Assembly: GCA_002483445.1 (NCBI GenBank)
Contig: DLHY01000141.1
Location: 15,970-79,969, forward strand
Direction of reading: 5' to 3'
Length of the DNA: 64,000 bases
DNA from: Blastocatellia bacterium UBA7656
GTDB lineage: Bacteria > Acidobacteriota > Blastocatellia > UBA7656
Shown here: positions 52,482 to 63,243 of the stretch, piece after piece
Layout of the letters: each line of letters opens with the position of its first letter
Numbering within the stretch: the stretch's first letter is position 1
Notes under the pieces: generated by a model
The model's database searches: none
What the model saw: only the letters and a program-made list of their open reading frames with translations
What the model was told of the DNA's origin: nothing
Made by a program: the position numbers and the translations under genes

Positions 52482-53378
52482 ATGAAACAGAGTAAAAGCA
52501 AAGTGATCACCCGTCGGCAGGCTATAGTTTCGATAGCGACGATCTCAGCGGGAACTCTCATCCATCCGACTTCCATTTTCTGCGCGCCGAGCAAAGACCG
52601 TGTAAGGTTCGCCGTCATCGGGGACTGGGGGACGGGCGAGCAGGATCAGTTCAGCACAGCGAAGCAGATGTTCGCCCACCACCGGCGCGCTCCTTTCGAT
52701 TTCGTATTAACGGCGGGCGACAATATTTATCCGAACGGCAGCGGGCGCTTGTTCGGCAGGAATTTCGAACAGCCGTTTGCCGATCTGATCAAAGACCGAA
52801 TCAGTTTCTACGCAGCGCTTGGCAATCATGACGTGTACGAAGGGCGACAGGATCAATGCCTGTATCCGCTCTTCAACATGAGAGGGCAGAGTTATTACCG
52901 TCTTGCAAAGGGCGACGGGCTGGCCGAGTTTTTCATGATTGACTCGACTGATTTCGATTCCGCTCAGGCCGCGTGGCTCGAAAGCTCGCTGCGCGCGTCC
53001 ACAGCGAAATGGAAGATAGCCATCTTCCATCACCCCATCTATTCATCCGGCAAGAGGCATGGATCAGACACGGGGCTGAGGAAGAAGCTTGAGCCTCTTT
53101 TTACCCGCTACGGCGTGAGGGCGGCCTTCTCCGGTCATGATCACATCTATGAACGCACCAAATCGCAGCAGGGCGTTCATTACTTCGTCACAGGCGCGGG
53201 CGGAAAATTGCGGCGTGGAAATATCGATCAGGGAAGCAGCATCAGAGAGGCAAGCTTCGACGAAGACAATCACTTCATGCTGATCGAGATCGATGACAGG
53301 CAGGTAAGCTTTCAGGCAATCAGCGAGACCGGAACTGTAGTCGATAGCGGATCGCTCCTCCCGGCAGTGGCGCAATGA
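52482..53378 (+). CDS. Exported purple-acid-phosphatase-like metallophosphoesterase
   Basis: 298 residues from MKQSKSKVITRRQAIV at 52482; the twin-arginine stretch suggests Tat export. Five metallophosphoesterase motifs are visible: VIGDWGTGE, LTAGDNIYPNG, ALGNHDVYEG, FHHPIYSSG and FSGHDHIYER. The family is close to tartrate-resistant acid phosphatases and hydrolyses phosphomonoesters outside the cytoplasm with a binuclear metal site. The earlier in-frame codons run through the palindromic leader and are not thought to be coding. Confidence 0.92.
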   Translation: MKQSKSKVITRRQAIVSIATISAGTLIHPTSIFCAPSKDRVRFAVIGDWGTGEQDQFSTAKQMFAHHRRAPFDFVLTAGDNIYPNGSGRLFGRNFEQPFADLIKDRISFYAALGNHDVYEGRQDQCLYPLFNMRGQSYYRLAKGDGLAEFFMIDSTDFDSAQAAWLESSLRASTAKWKIAIFHHPIYSSGKRHGSDTGLRKKLEPLFTRYGVRAAFSGHDHIYERTKSQQGVHYFVTGAGGKLRRGNIDQGSSIREASFDEDNHFMLIEIDDRQVSFQAISETGTVVDSGSLLPAVAQ

Positions 53379-53482
53379 GCTTTAACCGTCGGGTAAAAGG
53401 CATCGTCGTCCGCGACGTGGTTGAAGTGAACTGCCAGGTGGTGGAAGATACCAAAGAATGAGCCATCTTCGAGCGACCTCGG

Positions 53483-53518
53483 AAAGACACGAAGGGTCAT
53501 AAAACTCTTCGTGTCTTT
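53483..53518. repeat. CACGAAG-type hairpin
   Basis: AAAGACACGAAG and exact complement with a 12-base loop, about 105 bases after the phosphatase stop. The CACGAAG core is shared with repeats at 22476-22557 and 61768-61882. Could act as a terminator. Confidence 0.65.
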
Positions 53519-53645
53519 GTGGCGTTCCCTCGTCGCCATTGGCGCGCTTGAGTGAATCCGTTTCGAGAGAAGTTGCTCAGGAGTCCGTGATGTAGAACCG
53601 TCGGCCAGCCTGTTCACGCGCGGAAAGTATGATAAATGGAGAAAC

Positions 53646-53662
53646 GCAGACTGCCAGCCTGC
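53646..53662 (+). promoter_or_regulatory. Palindromic leader element before 53690 gene
   Basis: GCAGACTGCCAGCCTGC, 16 of 17 bases identical to the palindrome at 57891. It is followed by TGTACGTTTTCCGGAGAGG and the Shine-Dalgarno GGAGGA. Confidence 0.7.
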
Positions 53663-53689
53663 TGTACGTTTTCCGGAGAGGGAGGAGCG

Positions 53690-54457
53690 ATGAAAAAATC
53701 ACACGCCTTGTTTCGAAAGATGAAATCAGATGCAACATTCAGGAATGGATTTGGAATCATAGCCGGGGTAATGTTGAGTCTGCTCGCAATCGCGGGCAAT
53801 GCGTTTACTCAAAAAGCGACCGGGAGCGCGGAAAGCAACTGGACTGATACTTTCGCAGTTGAAGAATTCTCAAGCGCCGGCGCAAACCCGTATTTTATCC
53901 TGAAGCCCGGCTACTTTCTCCTGCTCGAAGGAACAGAAGATGGAAAGAAGATACAGCTTACGATAACCGTGCTCGATGAAACCAAAACCGTAGACGGAGT
54001 GGAAACCAGAGTCGTGGAGGAGAGAGAAAAAAGCGTCGCGGACGATAAGCTGATAGAGGTTTCAAGGAACTACTTCGCTATAGGCAGGAGAACCAACACC
54101 ATCTATTATTTTGGCGAAGACGTCGATATCTACAGGAACGGCCAGATCATAAGCCATGAAGGCGCATGGCAGGCAGGGACAAAAGGAGCGAGATTCGGTG
54201 TCTTTATGCCGGGGATAGTTCTCCTCGGCTCAAGGTACTACCAGGAAGTAGCGCCAGGAGTCGCTATGGACAGAGCAGAACATGTGAGCCTGACCGAGAG
54301 AGTGGAAACTCCGGCAGGCTCTTTCAGGAATTGTCTGAAAGTGAGAGAAAGCACTCCGTTGGAGCCAGCAGCTAAAGAGTTCAAGATTTATGCAGATGGA
54401 ATCGGCCTCCTGCAGGACAGCGAACTCAAGCTGATCAAATACGGGTATCGGCAGTGA
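53690..54457 (+). CDS. Exported protein, short paralogue of the 51215 product
   Basis: 255 residues from MKKSHALF (GGGAGGAG upstream). One hydrophobic export segment (FGIIAGVMLSLLAIAGNAF). The domain begins NPYFILKPGYFLLLEG and contains TIYYFGEDVDIY, SLTERVETPAGSFRNCLKVRE and IYADGIGLLQDSELKLIKYG, typical of a beta-sheet lipid- or polymer-binding fold of unknown function. It ends next to the Oar-like receptor gene and may be translationally coupled to it. Confidence 0.75.
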   Translation: MKKSHALFRKMKSDATFRNGFGIIAGVMLSLLAIAGNAFTQKATGSAESNWTDTFAVEEFSSAGANPYFILKPGYFLLLEGTEDGKKIQLTITVLDETKTVDGVETRVVEEREKSVADDKLIEVSRNYFAIGRRTNTIYYFGEDVDIYRNGQIISHEGAWQAGTKGARFGVFMPGIVLLGSRYYQEVAPGVAMDRAEHVSLTERVETPAGSFRNCLKVRESTPLEPAAKEFKIYADGIGLLQDSELKLIKYGYRQ

Positions 54458-54510
54458 TTCCTGAAGAGATGCTGGCAACCCGGCTTTCTCATGCGCCACT
54501 AAGAGGCGAT

Positions 54511-57500
54511 ATGCGAACAGCAGTTCTTATGTGCTTTTTGGGTATGATGTCAGCCATAGCTGCTGCTCAGACCGAGACGGGCAGGATGGCTGGCATCGTC
54601 AAAGACCCTGCTGGCGCAATCATCAGCGGCGCAAACGTCGCTATCAGGCGCGTGGACACATCTGCCGAGCGTCGAGTGGCGACAGATGACACGGGCAGTT
54701 TCACCGCTCCGAATCTGCCGCCCGGAATTTATGAGATCAGAGTTGAAGCCTCTGGCTTTGCCCTAAAGGTCGTGCGAGCGCAGGTGACAGTCGGTTCGAC
54801 CGTCAGCATCGACATTTCTCTGGAGATCGGCAGAACCGAGACGATTGTGAATATCCCCGGCTATGAAGGCCCGCGCGTGGAGACTACATCCCCTGAGCTA
54901 TCCGCAGTGGTCAATCAAAAACAGATACGCGAGTTGCCGACCCTGACTCGCAATCCTTATGACCTCGTTCGTCTGTCAGGCAATATATCATCCCTCGATT
55001 CGTTCGCAGACCCGACAGAGGGCGACGCGACGAGTCGCGGGGTGGGATTTGCCATCAACGGTCAGCGCGCTGCCGGCGTCAACATCCTGCTCGACGGCGC
55101 GGATAACAACGACAGCTTCAATGGGGGGATCGGACAGAATGTTCCGCTCGACTCGGTTCAGGAATTCAGGATCATCACCAGCAATTTTTCGGCTGAGTAC
55201 GGTCGCGCTTCCGCGGGCATAGTCAATGTGGTGACGAGAAGCGGCGGCAACCAGTTGCACGGCACCGCCTACTTGTTCAATCGCATATCGGCGCTTGCAT
55301 CCAACGACTTCGACAATAACGCGCAAGGCATCGAGAAAGGCGTCTTCACTCGAAACCAGTTCGGTTATTCCGCAGGCGGGCCGATAGCGAGGAACAAACT
55401 TTTCTTCTTCAGCAGCGGCGAGTTCATAAGAGTCCGCAGTTCTCAGGCCACGATCTTTCTGGTTCCAACCCCTCAACTGCTCGCTCGCTCAAATCCGGCG
55501 ACGAGAACCTTCTTCAACGCATTCCCTCTGGAAGCTCCGATCAGCGGCGAGGTGATAATGAGAGGCGAACTGAGAAGATTGAATCCCCGTGGCCCGTTTG
55601 CAGAGCTTCCCCCTGACCTTCCGGTTTTCGGACAGACGATCATCAATGTGGCTTCTGATGCGGGAGGCGGAAATCCCGGAAACGCTCTTCAGTTTGTAAG
55701 CCGCGTGGATTGGAACATCGGCAGCGCGACGACCTTTTACTTTCGCCACGCGCTGGAGAATCAGGATTTTTTTCCCGGCACAGGATCGGCCAGCCCCTAC
55801 AAGGGATTCAACACAGGGTCGGATGACTTCAACAATAATTTCCTCTTTTCGCTGACGCACAGCTTTTCATCGCGACTGACTGCGCAATCGAAATTCGTCT
55901 TCAACCGATTGCGCAATAATCAGCCTCTCGGACAAAACCCTCCAGGGCCTGCGCTCGAAGCGTCGTTTTCCATAGCGGGCTTCCCGCTCGCGCTTCCCGG
56001 CTACACCGAAGACCTCTTCGGAGGGCCGCAGAATCTCGCGCAGGTTTATCAGGATTTGAACTATGCGCGCGGGAAGCACGCTTTGCGACTGGGCGGCTCG
56101 TATCTTCACCTTCAGGACAATCGCACGTCCGGCGCGGCGCAGAATGCGAAAGAAATTCTCAGCCTCAACACTCTGGCCAACGCTTTAGATAGCCTCGTCG
56201 CCGGACAGTTGCAGGTATTCAGCGTCGCAATCGATCCACAGGGCAAATTTCCGGGCGACACCATCACGCTGCCGGTCAGCCCGCCGAGTTTCAGCCGCAA
56301 TAATCGGTTTGATGAATACGCTCTTTATCTCAACGACACGTGGCGAATTCATCCGCGCATTACTTTGAACCTCGGACTCAGATATGAATACTTCGGAGTG
56401 CAGCGCAATAAAGACGAGAGACTCGATTCGAATTTTTATCTCGGCAGCGGATCAGATATTTTCAGGCAGATTCGCAACGGCAAGGCAATAGTCGCGCCCG
56501 ACAGCCCCATAGGCAAACTCTATGAGCCGGACAGGAATAATTTCGCGCCGAGAGTGGGCTTTGCCTGGGATGTTTTCGGCGATGGCAGGACGAGCCTTCG
56601 CGGCGGATACGGAATCGGGTACGAGCGCAACCTGGGAAGCGTGACTTTTGACGCGCTCTTCAATCCGCCCAACTATGCCATAGTCACACTCGTGGCCGGA
56701 GTGGATTTGCCTTCGATTCCTATCTCGCTCAACAATGCCGGACCGCTTTCCGGCACAGGCTCGATCACGTTGCCGCCTACGGAGTTGACCCATATAGATC
56801 AGCGTCTTCGCACCGCTTATGCTCATTTCTGGAGTCTCTCGCTGGAGCGTGCATTGATTAAAAACACTGTCGTGTCGATGAATTATTCCGGCTCGCGCGG
56901 CGTCAATCTCTACTCTGTAGAGACATTGAACCGGGCGGGATCAGGAGCGGTTTATCTCGGCGACCGCCAACGGCTTTCCCGATTGAACAATCAGTACTCC
57001 GACATAACGACGCGCCGCAATAACGGATTTTCTTCTTACCATGGCCTTACGGTCGGCATCGAGAGCGGAAATCTCGCCAGCACGGGTTTGCTCGTGACGA
57101 CCAGCTACACATGGTCGCACTCGATTGATAATCTGAGTTCGACGCTGGGCATTTCCTCGAACAATATAAATCCGGGGTTGCTCGATCCTTTCAACCCGCG
57201 CCTCGATAAGGGCAGTTCAGACTTCGATTCCCGGCACCGATTCGTGACCGGCGGCATCTGGGAAATTCCGTTTGCGCGAAAGAAAGAAGGACTGACAGCA
57301 AATCTGCTTGACGGGTGGTCGATCAACTACATCTTCACCGCCGAAACAGGAAAACCGTTTACGATATTCGATTGCACGAACAGTTTGATGGTATGCCCGC
57401 GCCTTCTGCTTTCAGGGCCGATAAATTTGAGCGGGCCGGATAATCCTCCACCTTCGCCGGATGAGCCGAATCTTTTTGTGTACATCGATCTGCGCAATCA

Positions 57501-57804
57501 GGCCGCGGGCCGCTATGTCAATCCGGTAACCAGGACTTCTGATCTGGGGCCGTATCCATCGAATATGACATCGCGCAATGCGTTCAGAGGGCCGGGCCAG
57601 TGGAATCTGGACGCAAGTGTGTCGAAGGTCATCACTATAAATGACAGATGCGATCTGCAATTTCGCGCAGAGATATTCAATGTATTCAATCACGCAAACC
57701 TGTTTATCGTGGGAAGCGAGGCTGACATCGGGTCTGCGGATTTCGTCGCTGCCAAACGTCTCGGACGCAGGCAGACGCAAATAGCGATCAAGTTTATTTT
57801 CTGA
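54511..57804 (+). CDS. Oar-like TonB-dependent outer-membrane protein with carboxypeptidase-regulatory domain
   Basis: 1097 residues. The ATG at 54511 gives the signal peptide [20 protein letters not shown]; an in-frame GTG at 54454 overlaps the previous stop but adds no conserved sequence. A Cna-B/carboxypeptidase-regulatory domain ([18 protein letters not shown]...) is followed by the plug ([20 protein letters not shown] ... [20 protein letters not shown]) and a barrel ending in the aromatic IAIKFIF. Acidobacteria have many such receptors; the ligand is unknown. Confidence 0.92.
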   Translation: MRTAVLMCFLGMMSAIAAAQTETGRMAGIVKDPAGAIISGANVAIRRVDTSAERRVATDDTGSFTAPNLPPGIYEIRVEASGFALKVVRAQVTVGSTVSIDISLEIGRTETIVNIPGYEGPRVETTSPELSAVVNQKQIRELPTLTRNPYDLVRLSGNISSLDSFADPTEGDATSRGVGFAINGQRAAGVNILLDGADNNDSFNGGIGQNVPLDSVQEFRIITSNFSAEYGRASAGIVNVVTRSGGNQLHGTAYLFNRISALASNDFDNNAQGIEKGVFTRNQFGYSAGGPIARNKLFFFSSGEFIRVRSSQATIFLVPTPQLLARSNPATRTFFNAFPLEAPISGEVIMRGELRRLNPRGPFAELPPDLPVFGQTIINVASDAGGGNPGNALQFVSRVDWNIGSATTFYFRHALENQDFFPGTGSASPYKGFNTGSDDFNNNFLFSLTHSFSSRLTAQSKFVFNRLRNNQPLGQNPPGPALEASFSIAGFPLALPGYTEDLFGGPQNLAQVYQDLNYARGKHALRLGGSYLHLQDNRTSGAAQNAKEILSLNTLANALDSLVAGQLQVFSVAIDPQGKFPGDTITLPVSPPSFSRNNRFDEYALYLNDTWRIHPRITLNLGLRYEYFGVQRNKDERLDSNFYLGSGSDIFRQIRNGKAIVAPDSPIGKLYEPDRNNFAPRVGFAWDVFGDGRTSLRGGYGIGYERNLGSVTFDALFNPPNYAIVTLVAGVDLPSIPISLNNAGPLSGTGSITLPPTELTHIDQRLRTAYAHFWSLSLERALIKNTVVSMNYSGSRGVNLYSVETLNRAGSGAVYLGDRQRLSRLNNQYSDITTRRNNGFSSYHGLTVGIESGNLASTGLLVTTSYTWSHSIDNLSSTLGISSNNINPGLLDPFNPRLDKGSSDFDSRHRFVTGGIWEIPFARKKEGLTANLLDGWSINYIFTAETGKPFTIFDCTNSLMVCPRLLLSGPINLSGPDNPPPSPDEPNLFVYIDLRNQAAGRYVNPVTRTSDLGPYPSNMTSRNAFRGPGQWNLDASVSKVITINDRCDLQFRAEIFNVFNHANLFIVGSEADIGSADFVAAKRLGRRQTQIAIKFIF

Positions 57805-57890
57805 GACTCGATGCGGAGAAAAGATATGGGTTTCTGCAATCGCCTTCTGCCAGGTTGCGCGCGCACGGAAAGCATGAAAATCGAGGGGCC

Positions 57891-57907
57891 GCAGGCTGCC
57901 AGCCTGC
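57891..57907 (+). promoter_or_regulatory. Palindromic leader element before 57930 gene
   Basis: Perfect palindrome GCAGGCTG-C-CAGCCTGC followed by TCTACCTTTTCGGGGGA, which contains the ribosome site. The ATG is 23 bases after the palindrome. Confidence 0.7.
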
Positions 57908-57929
57908 TCTACCTTTTCGGGGGACTGAA

Positions 57930-60518
57930 ATGATCAAAATCAACTGGAGAAAGTTTTTCAGGCTCCGCCTCCTGCGTTGTCCGGGGCTGGCGCTGATGGC
58001 CGTCTGCGCAGCTTTCGGACAGACTCCGACCGCTTCGTTCGAGGTGTCAGGCGTCGTTGCTGATCCGAACGGCGCAGTGATCGTCGAAGCCCGCGTCATT
58101 CTTCGCCCGCAAGGCAGGCAGGAGGAACAAACCAAAACGGATCAGAAAGGTCAGTTCCGATTCGCGCATCTGACGGGCGGCAATTACGAAATCGAAGTCC
58201 AAAAAGAAGGTTTCAAATCAAACATAACCGAGATCAGAGTCGGCGCGAAATCGCCGTCGCTGCTCAAAATCGTTTTGCCGATTGCCGAACTTCATGAAGA
58301 GATCGCTGTAGATAGCTCCAATCGGGTCAGCACAAACCCGGATGAAAACCTCGATGTCATCAAGATAGATCGCGACTCTCTGCGCAATCTTCCCGCCCTG
58401 GGCAACGATGTCATAGGCAGCGCGGCCCGCCTGCTTGATGCCGGGTCAGTAGGATCAGGCGGCCCGACCATAATCATCGATGGGCTGGAATCGTCCAAAA
58501 GAAAAGTGCCTGCATCGCAGATTCAGGAAGTGAGAATCAATCAGAATCCCTACTCGGCTGAATTCGCCCGACCGGGCAGGGGCCGGATCGAAGTCATCAC
58601 CAAACCCGGCTCGTCGGAGTATCACGGCGAATTCAATTTTACATTTCGCGATCACCGGCTCGATGCCCGCAACGCTTTCGCCCAAGAGCGCCCGCCTGAG
58701 CAGCGGCGCATTTTCGAAGGCAATCTGACTGGCCCTCTCGGCAATGGCAAGAGGACATCTTTTCTTCTTGGCATTGACAGGGAAGAAGAAGATTTACAGT
58801 CGGTCGTTTTCGCCAGCACGCCCGCCGGAATAGTTTCTGCAAACGTGGCCAATCCCAGCCGTGACACCGAAATCTCTTTTCGAGTCAATCATCAGGTCAA
58901 TAAAAATACGATCCTCTCGATTCGTTATGAGCGTACCTTCGACTCAACCCGTAACGATGGGGTCGGCGGGTTCAACCTGCCCGAAGTGGCCGCCGATTCG
59001 AAGGACAGCGAGCATGAGATTTATTTCAACCTTCGCAGAATCATCTCGCCGAGGCTGGTCAATGAATTCACCATGCGATTGAACAGCGAACGCGCATCGA
59101 GGCGAAGCCTTCGCCCCGGCATTCGCCGAATCGAGGTGCTTGATGCCTTCACCGGCGGGGGCAGTCAGACGGATGAACTCAGGACGGAAAACCGCGCGCA
59201 GTTGAACGAAATTCTGTCGTGGAATCACAAGAGACATTTCATCCGGTTCGGGCTGAACATACCCGATATCAGCCGTCGCGGATCGAGCGACCACACGAAT
59301 TTCGGCGGCACGTTTTTCTTCTCATCTCTGGCGGATTTCGCAAACAATCGCCCGTTTCTGTTCTCCATCAATCAGGGCGATGGCCGATTGGTATTCTGGC
59401 AGAGGGACTTCGGATTGTTCGTGCAGGACAGCGTTTCACTGCGGCCCAATTTCTCAGTGTCGGCGGGCCTGCGTTATGACAGGCAGAGTCATCTGGGCGA
59501 CAACAACAATTTCGCTCCGCGCGTTTCATTCGCCTTCGCGCCGGATAAAAATCGGAAAACGGTTCTGCGCGGCGGCGCAGGGATTTTTTATGATCGAACC
59601 GGCATCGGCCCTATCAGCGACAGGCTGCGATTCGACGGCGAGAGGCTTCGTCAGGTGACTATTTCCAATCCCGGCTATCCCGATCCGTTCTCAGCGGGCG
59701 GAACGCCTGAGACTGAGCCGACGAGCATCATCCGGTTTGCGCCTGATATTCGCGCGGCCTATACATTTCAATTCAATCTCGGCATCGAAAGACAACTCAG
59801 CAAATCGCTGACGGCGACTGCAAACTACATCAACACGCGAGGCATCAAGCTGTTTCGCTCGCGCAATATCAACGCTCCGCTGCCGCCCGATTTCAACGAG
59901 CGACCTGATCCCACAACAGGCGTTTTGCGGGAGATAGAATCATCGGCTCATTCGCAGGCGCACGCGCTGGAGTTGATGCTGCGCGGGAGAGTGAGCCGCT
60001 TCTTCAACGGCACGATTCAATACACACTCGGACGAGCCTATAACAACGCTGCCGGAATCAATTCGCTGCCCGCCGATAATTATGATTTGACGCGCGAGTG
60101 GTCGCGGGCTGACTTCGACGAGCGTCATCGCTTCAACCTTCTCGGCACGATCGAGGTCGGAGAGTGGTTCAATGTGGGGCTGACGCTTTCGCTCACGTCG
60201 GGCCGTCCTTACTCTCTCACGACCGGACGCGATGATAACCGAGACACCATTGCAAGCGACCGCCCGCTTGGGGTGCGACGCAACAGTTTGCAGGGACCGG
60301 GCGCGGCGACGCTTGACGTGAGGTGGTCGAAAGAGTTTCGGCTCAAGGAGAAAAAAGAAGACGGGCCGACTATCAAGATAGGCGTTGATGCCTTCAACGT
60401 TCTCAACCGGACGAATTACACGGGCTTTGTGGGCAATCTCAGTTCGCGGTTTTTCGGTCTGCCCGTAGCGTCGCGCCCTGCGCGTCGCATCCAGATTCTA
60501 CTGGGATTCGAGTTTTAG
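57930..60518 (+). CDS. Oar-like TonB-dependent outer-membrane protein (second)
   Basis: 862 residues from [10 protein letters not shown]. Signal-like N-terminus, then a carboxypeptidase-regulatory domain ([20 protein letters not shown]), plug ([58 protein letters not shown]) and a barrel ending [11 protein letters not shown]. The plug is shorter than in the 54511 product and the sequences are clearly distinct. Ligand unknown. The palindromic leader supplies the ribosome site. Confidence 0.9.
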   Translation: MIKINWRKFFRLRLLRCPGLALMAVCAAFGQTPTASFEVSGVVADPNGAVIVEARVILRPQGRQEEQTKTDQKGQFRFAHLTGGNYEIEVQKEGFKSNITEIRVGAKSPSLLKIVLPIAELHEEIAVDSSNRVSTNPDENLDVIKIDRDSLRNLPALGNDVIGSAARLLDAGSVGSGGPTIIIDGLESSKRKVPASQIQEVRINQNPYSAEFARPGRGRIEVITKPGSSEYHGEFNFTFRDHRLDARNAFAQERPPEQRRIFEGNLTGPLGNGKRTSFLLGIDREEEDLQSVVFASTPAGIVSANVANPSRDTEISFRVNHQVNKNTILSIRYERTFDSTRNDGVGGFNLPEVAADSKDSEHEIYFNLRRIISPRLVNEFTMRLNSERASRRSLRPGIRRIEVLDAFTGGGSQTDELRTENRAQLNEILSWNHKRHFIRFGLNIPDISRRGSSDHTNFGGTFFFSSLADFANNRPFLFSINQGDGRLVFWQRDFGLFVQDSVSLRPNFSVSAGLRYDRQSHLGDNNNFAPRVSFAFAPDKNRKTVLRGGAGIFYDRTGIGPISDRLRFDGERLRQVTISNPGYPDPFSAGGTPETEPTSIIRFAPDIRAAYTFQFNLGIERQLSKSLTATANYINTRGIKLFRSRNINAPLPPDFNERPDPTTGVLREIESSAHSQAHALELMLRGRVSRFFNGTIQYTLGRAYNNAAGINSLPADNYDLTREWSRADFDERHRFNLLGTIEVGEWFNVGLTLSLTSGRPYSLTTGRDDNRDTIASDRPLGVRRNSLQGPGAATLDVRWSKEFRLKEKKEDGPTIKIGVDAFNVLNRTNYTGFVGNLSSRFFGLPVASRPARRIQILLGFEF

Positions 60519-60632
60519 ACGGCTTTAGGGAAGCGGAAGGAAATATCATCCCATTTATCGCAAGCCTGATTTGGGGCGCTGTGACAAGCGATACTACTGG
60601 TGAATTCGGTCAGCCTGAAGATGCGCTGCGCA

Positions 60633-60714
60633 ATGTCCGACAAGCTGCCAGCTTGTCGTGGAGTGCGAAAAGCCTCGGCGGGAAACAACGACAAGCTGGC
60701 AGCTTGTCGGACAT
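60633..60714. repeat. Paired palindrome element (type A)
   Basis: Two inverted 26-base copies (60633-60658 and 60689-60714). Each contains a 21-base perfect palindrome with arm CGACAAGCTG and a one-base centre (C in the first, G in the second), preceded by AATGTC. It is thus a palindrome of palindromes, as in BIME-type elements. Confidence 0.8.
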
Positions 60715-60762
60715 TTTCCAAATTCGACATGGGATTTTATTTCGTTTCTCTTCCCTTAGACT

Positions 60763-60836
60763 GTGGCGCAATCCGACGGATTGCGCGCCCTGAAAGTGCG
60801 AGATTTGAGGCTGCGCAAACTGTCAGTTTGCGCCAC
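60763..60836 (+). promoter_or_regulatory. Paired palindrome leader element (type B) before 60856 gene
   Basis: Ends GTGGCGCAA and TTGCGCCAC are inverted. The left half holds a 21-base palindrome with arm GCGCAATCCG, the right half one with arm GCGCAAACTG. The right palindrome is followed by CACGATGCCGGAGGAGG, the Shine-Dalgarno of the 60856 gene. Confidence 0.75.
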
Positions 60837-60855
60837 GATGCCGGAGGAGGAAACT

Positions 60856-61326
60856 ATGATCAGGAAATTCTTATTCCCGTTCGTTCTTTGTTTGTCGCTC
60901 TTCATCACTGCATCGTCTCAGGAGCAGGAACAACGCATCAGGATGCGTGACCTTCCGCCTGCTGTTCACAAGACTGCCGTGGAGCAAAGCCGCGGCGCGC
61001 GCATAAGCGGAGTCTCGAAAGAGATCGAAGACGGGAAAACGTTTTATGAAATATCAATGATCGTCCGCGGCCACGGCAAAGACGTGTTGATCGATTCCGA
61101 AGGCAATGTGGCGGAGGTCGAAGAGGTGGTTACGCTCGATTCTCTCCCTTCAGCCGTCAAAGCGGAGATAAAAAAGCAAACGGGCAGGGGCCGCATACTC
61201 AAGATCGAATCGATAACGAAGAATAATGCGATTGTCGCTTATGAGGCTCTGATCAGATCGCAGAGGAAACTGAAAGAAATAAAAATCGATCCCGATGGAA
61301 AGTTAATGCCCGAAGATGATCACTGA
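60856..61326 (+). CDS. Exported PepSY-like protein
   Basis: 156 residues from [22 protein letters not shown] (signal peptide; GGAGGAGG upstream). The mature part holds two PepSY-like units: [22 protein letters not shown] ... [15 protein letters not shown] and [22 protein letters not shown] ... [13 protein letters not shown]. PepSY domains commonly act as inhibitors or regulators of proteases in the envelope. It is the last intact gene before the RND remnant. Confidence 0.78.
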   Translation: MIRKFLFPFVLCLSLFITASSQEQEQRIRMRDLPPAVHKTAVEQSRGARISGVSKEIEDGKTFYEISMIVRGHGKDVLIDSEGNVAEVEEVVTLDSLPSAVKAEIKKQTGRGRILKIESITKNNAIVAYEALIRSQRKLKEIKIDPDGKLMPEDDH

Positions 61327-61373
61327 ACAACACTGCCCGATTTTTCAGGCGTCAAAAATCCGATTCACAACCA

Positions 61374-61805
61374 TTGCTCGGCTCGCCGGTTGGATTCGTC
61401 ACGGTGTTGGGCATAGCGGCCCGCAATGGGATCATGCTGGTGAGCCACTATCGCCATCTCGAATCGGAAGAAGGCGAGCGATTCGGCGCGGAGTTGGTAT
61501 TGAGAGGATCGGAAGAGCGGCTCGCTCCGATTCTTATGACCGCGCTTGCGACAGGGCTTGCGCTGTTGCCGATAGTCGTCGGAGGCAACAGGCCCGGTCA
61601 TGAAATCGAACATCCCATGGCTGTGGTCATCCTCGGCGGGCTTGTCACTTCGACTCTGCTCAATTTATTTCTGATGCCCGCGTTGTATTTGAGATTCGGC
61701 GCGCGAAAGAAAGCGAACATCGAGCGGGAAGACTATCCTTACAACGCCGCGCGAGATCTATTCGTGAATCCACGAAGGCACACGAAGAAACACGAAGCGC
61801 ACTAA
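61374..61805 (+). pseudogene. Remnant of an RND (CusA/HAE1-type) efflux pump, C-terminal fragment
   Basis: The fragment reads [33 protein letters not shown]..., [40 protein letters not shown] and MPALYLRFG, the last four transmembrane helices of heavy-metal type RND transporters. About 115 matching residues remain of roughly 1000. Upstream sequence has no similarity, and the frame continues downstream through a CACGAAG repeat that encodes [12 protein letters not shown]. There is no credible start with ribosome site. It is a 5'-truncated relic, not a functional pump. Confidence 0.85.
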
Positions 61806-61882
61806 GAAATGCAACGCAGATGTCGAAGGGGGATGAAAATATTCTTCGATACCTTTTCCCTTCTTCGTGTGCCTTCGTGGAT
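61768..61882. repeat. CACGAAG-type inverted repeat
   Basis: A perfect 22-base inverted pair (61768-61789 and 61861-61882) whose left arm begins ATCCACGAAGGCACACGAAG. The left side repeats every 10 bases (CACGAAGGCA, CACGAAGAAA, CACGAAGCGC). It overlaps the end of the RND remnant. Confidence 0.85.
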
Positions 61883-61977
61883 ACGCGCTTGTCGCTGTGT
61901 CAATCAACATGGTATAAGGCTTGACTTGTTCGCTGCGATTTTGCGGCGACCGGTTCAGCCTTGATACTTTGCTTGAA

Positions 61978-63234
61978 ATGATTTCCATTCTTAAAACTCT
62001 TACAAAACCCGTAGCTGCTGCTTTGGCCTCCGCTCAGAGTACGGTCTCGGCCCTGTGGACTTTCCCTTCAGTGCTGGGGTCGGCGATGCTCATAGCCTGG
62101 GGCGCGGAAGCCGCGCAGTTTCTCATATCTCAGGGGCTTGCGCTTGCTATACTTGCCTGGCTTCAAACGCTTCCCGAATTCGCGGTCGAGGCCGTCATAG
62201 CATCGGAAGCCGGGAAGGCAGTGCATCAGTTCGGCGCAGGCACGCCGGAAGCTAATAAAGCGACGGCATTGATGACGGCCAATTTCACCGGCTCGCTCCG
62301 TCTGCTCGTCGGACTGGGCTGGCCGATGATCTACGGCACGGCGGCTTTCTTCTATCGCCGACGCGAAAAAAAACCGCTCGGCGAAATCCGACTCGAACGC
62401 GAACATTCGGTCGAAGTCGTATTCCTGCTCGTGTCAATCGGATATTTCGTCATCGTCTGGGCCAGAGGCACTCTCACCTGGATCGATTCGCTGATACTGA
62501 CTTTCATCTACATCGTCTATCTCTTCTTTCTCAACAAAATTCCGCCGCAGCAAGAAGAGAAGATGGAGGACATGGATCGCATACCGAAATACATATTGAG
62601 CCGACGGCCTGCAACGAGAAACTCGCTCATCATATCGCTCTTCCTGGGAGGCGGGCTGATTCTCTATTTCGCCGCGCACCCGTTCCTTGAGAGCCTCAAA
62701 GCCATAGCTCTTGGGATGGGCATCTCGACGTTCGTTTTCATTCAATGGGTCGCGCCGTTTCTGTCGGAGTTTCCCGAAAAGGTTTCGGCCTTCAACTGGG
62801 CGCGCAAAGTCCATTCCGCCCCCATGGCGCTGATGAACATGGTCAGTTCGAATATAAATCAGTGGACGATGCTCGTTGCGATGCTGCCGCTGGCTTACGC
62901 TTTCTCGCTCGGCAGTTTCGGAACCATCTATTTCGATCATCATCAGCGGGTCGAGATACTGATGACCATAGGGCAGTCATTCCTCGGCGCGCTGCTTCTG
63001 GCCAATATGCGATTCGGATGGTGGGAATCCCTGCTGCTTTTCCTCCTCTGGGCGACGCAGTTCTTTCTGTCAGCATTCGAAGTGGAAGGGGTGGAAAATT
63101 TCGCCACGATTGGAAAGGAAGTAATAACGGGTTTATATTTCGCATGGAGCTCAATCATACTCCTGATGGCCTTTCGCAAACGCAGCTTCGAAGCGATAAC
63201 CGAGTTCCCGCGCCTTATCCGAGAACACTGGTAG
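61978..63234 (+). CDS. Sodium/calcium exchanger-like (CaCA) membrane protein
   Basis: 418 residues with about ten membrane helices. Two inverted alpha-repeat-like segments are visible: LAWLQTLPEFAVEAVIASEAG ... ANFTGSLRLLVGLGWP and WVAPFLSEFPEKVSAFNW ... MVSSNINQWTMLVAMLPL. Acidic residues in both (PEFAVE, SEFPE) fit cation binding. The ATG at 61978 is chosen, although no strong ribosome site precedes it. The ion is not predictable. It is followed after 9 bases by the UspA gene, so the pair may respond to envelope or ionic stress. Confidence 0.75.
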   Translation: MISILKTLTKPVAAALASAQSTVSALWTFPSVLGSAMLIAWGAEAAQFLISQGLALAILAWLQTLPEFAVEAVIASEAGKAVHQFGAGTPEANKATALMTANFTGSLRLLVGLGWPMIYGTAAFFYRRREKKPLGEIRLEREHSVEVVFLLVSIGYFVIVWARGTLTWIDSLILTFIYIVYLFFLNKIPPQQEEKMEDMDRIPKYILSRRPATRNSLIISLFLGGGLILYFAAHPFLESLKAIALGMGISTFVFIQWVAPFLSEFPEKVSAFNWARKVHSAPMALMNMVSSNINQWTMLVAMLPLAYAFSLGSFGTIYFDHHQRVEILMTIGQSFLGALLLANMRFGWWESLLLFLLWATQFFLSAFEVEGVENFATIGKEVITGLYFAWSSIILLMAFRKRSFEAITEFPRLIREHW

Positions 63235-63243
63235 AGAGGTTTT

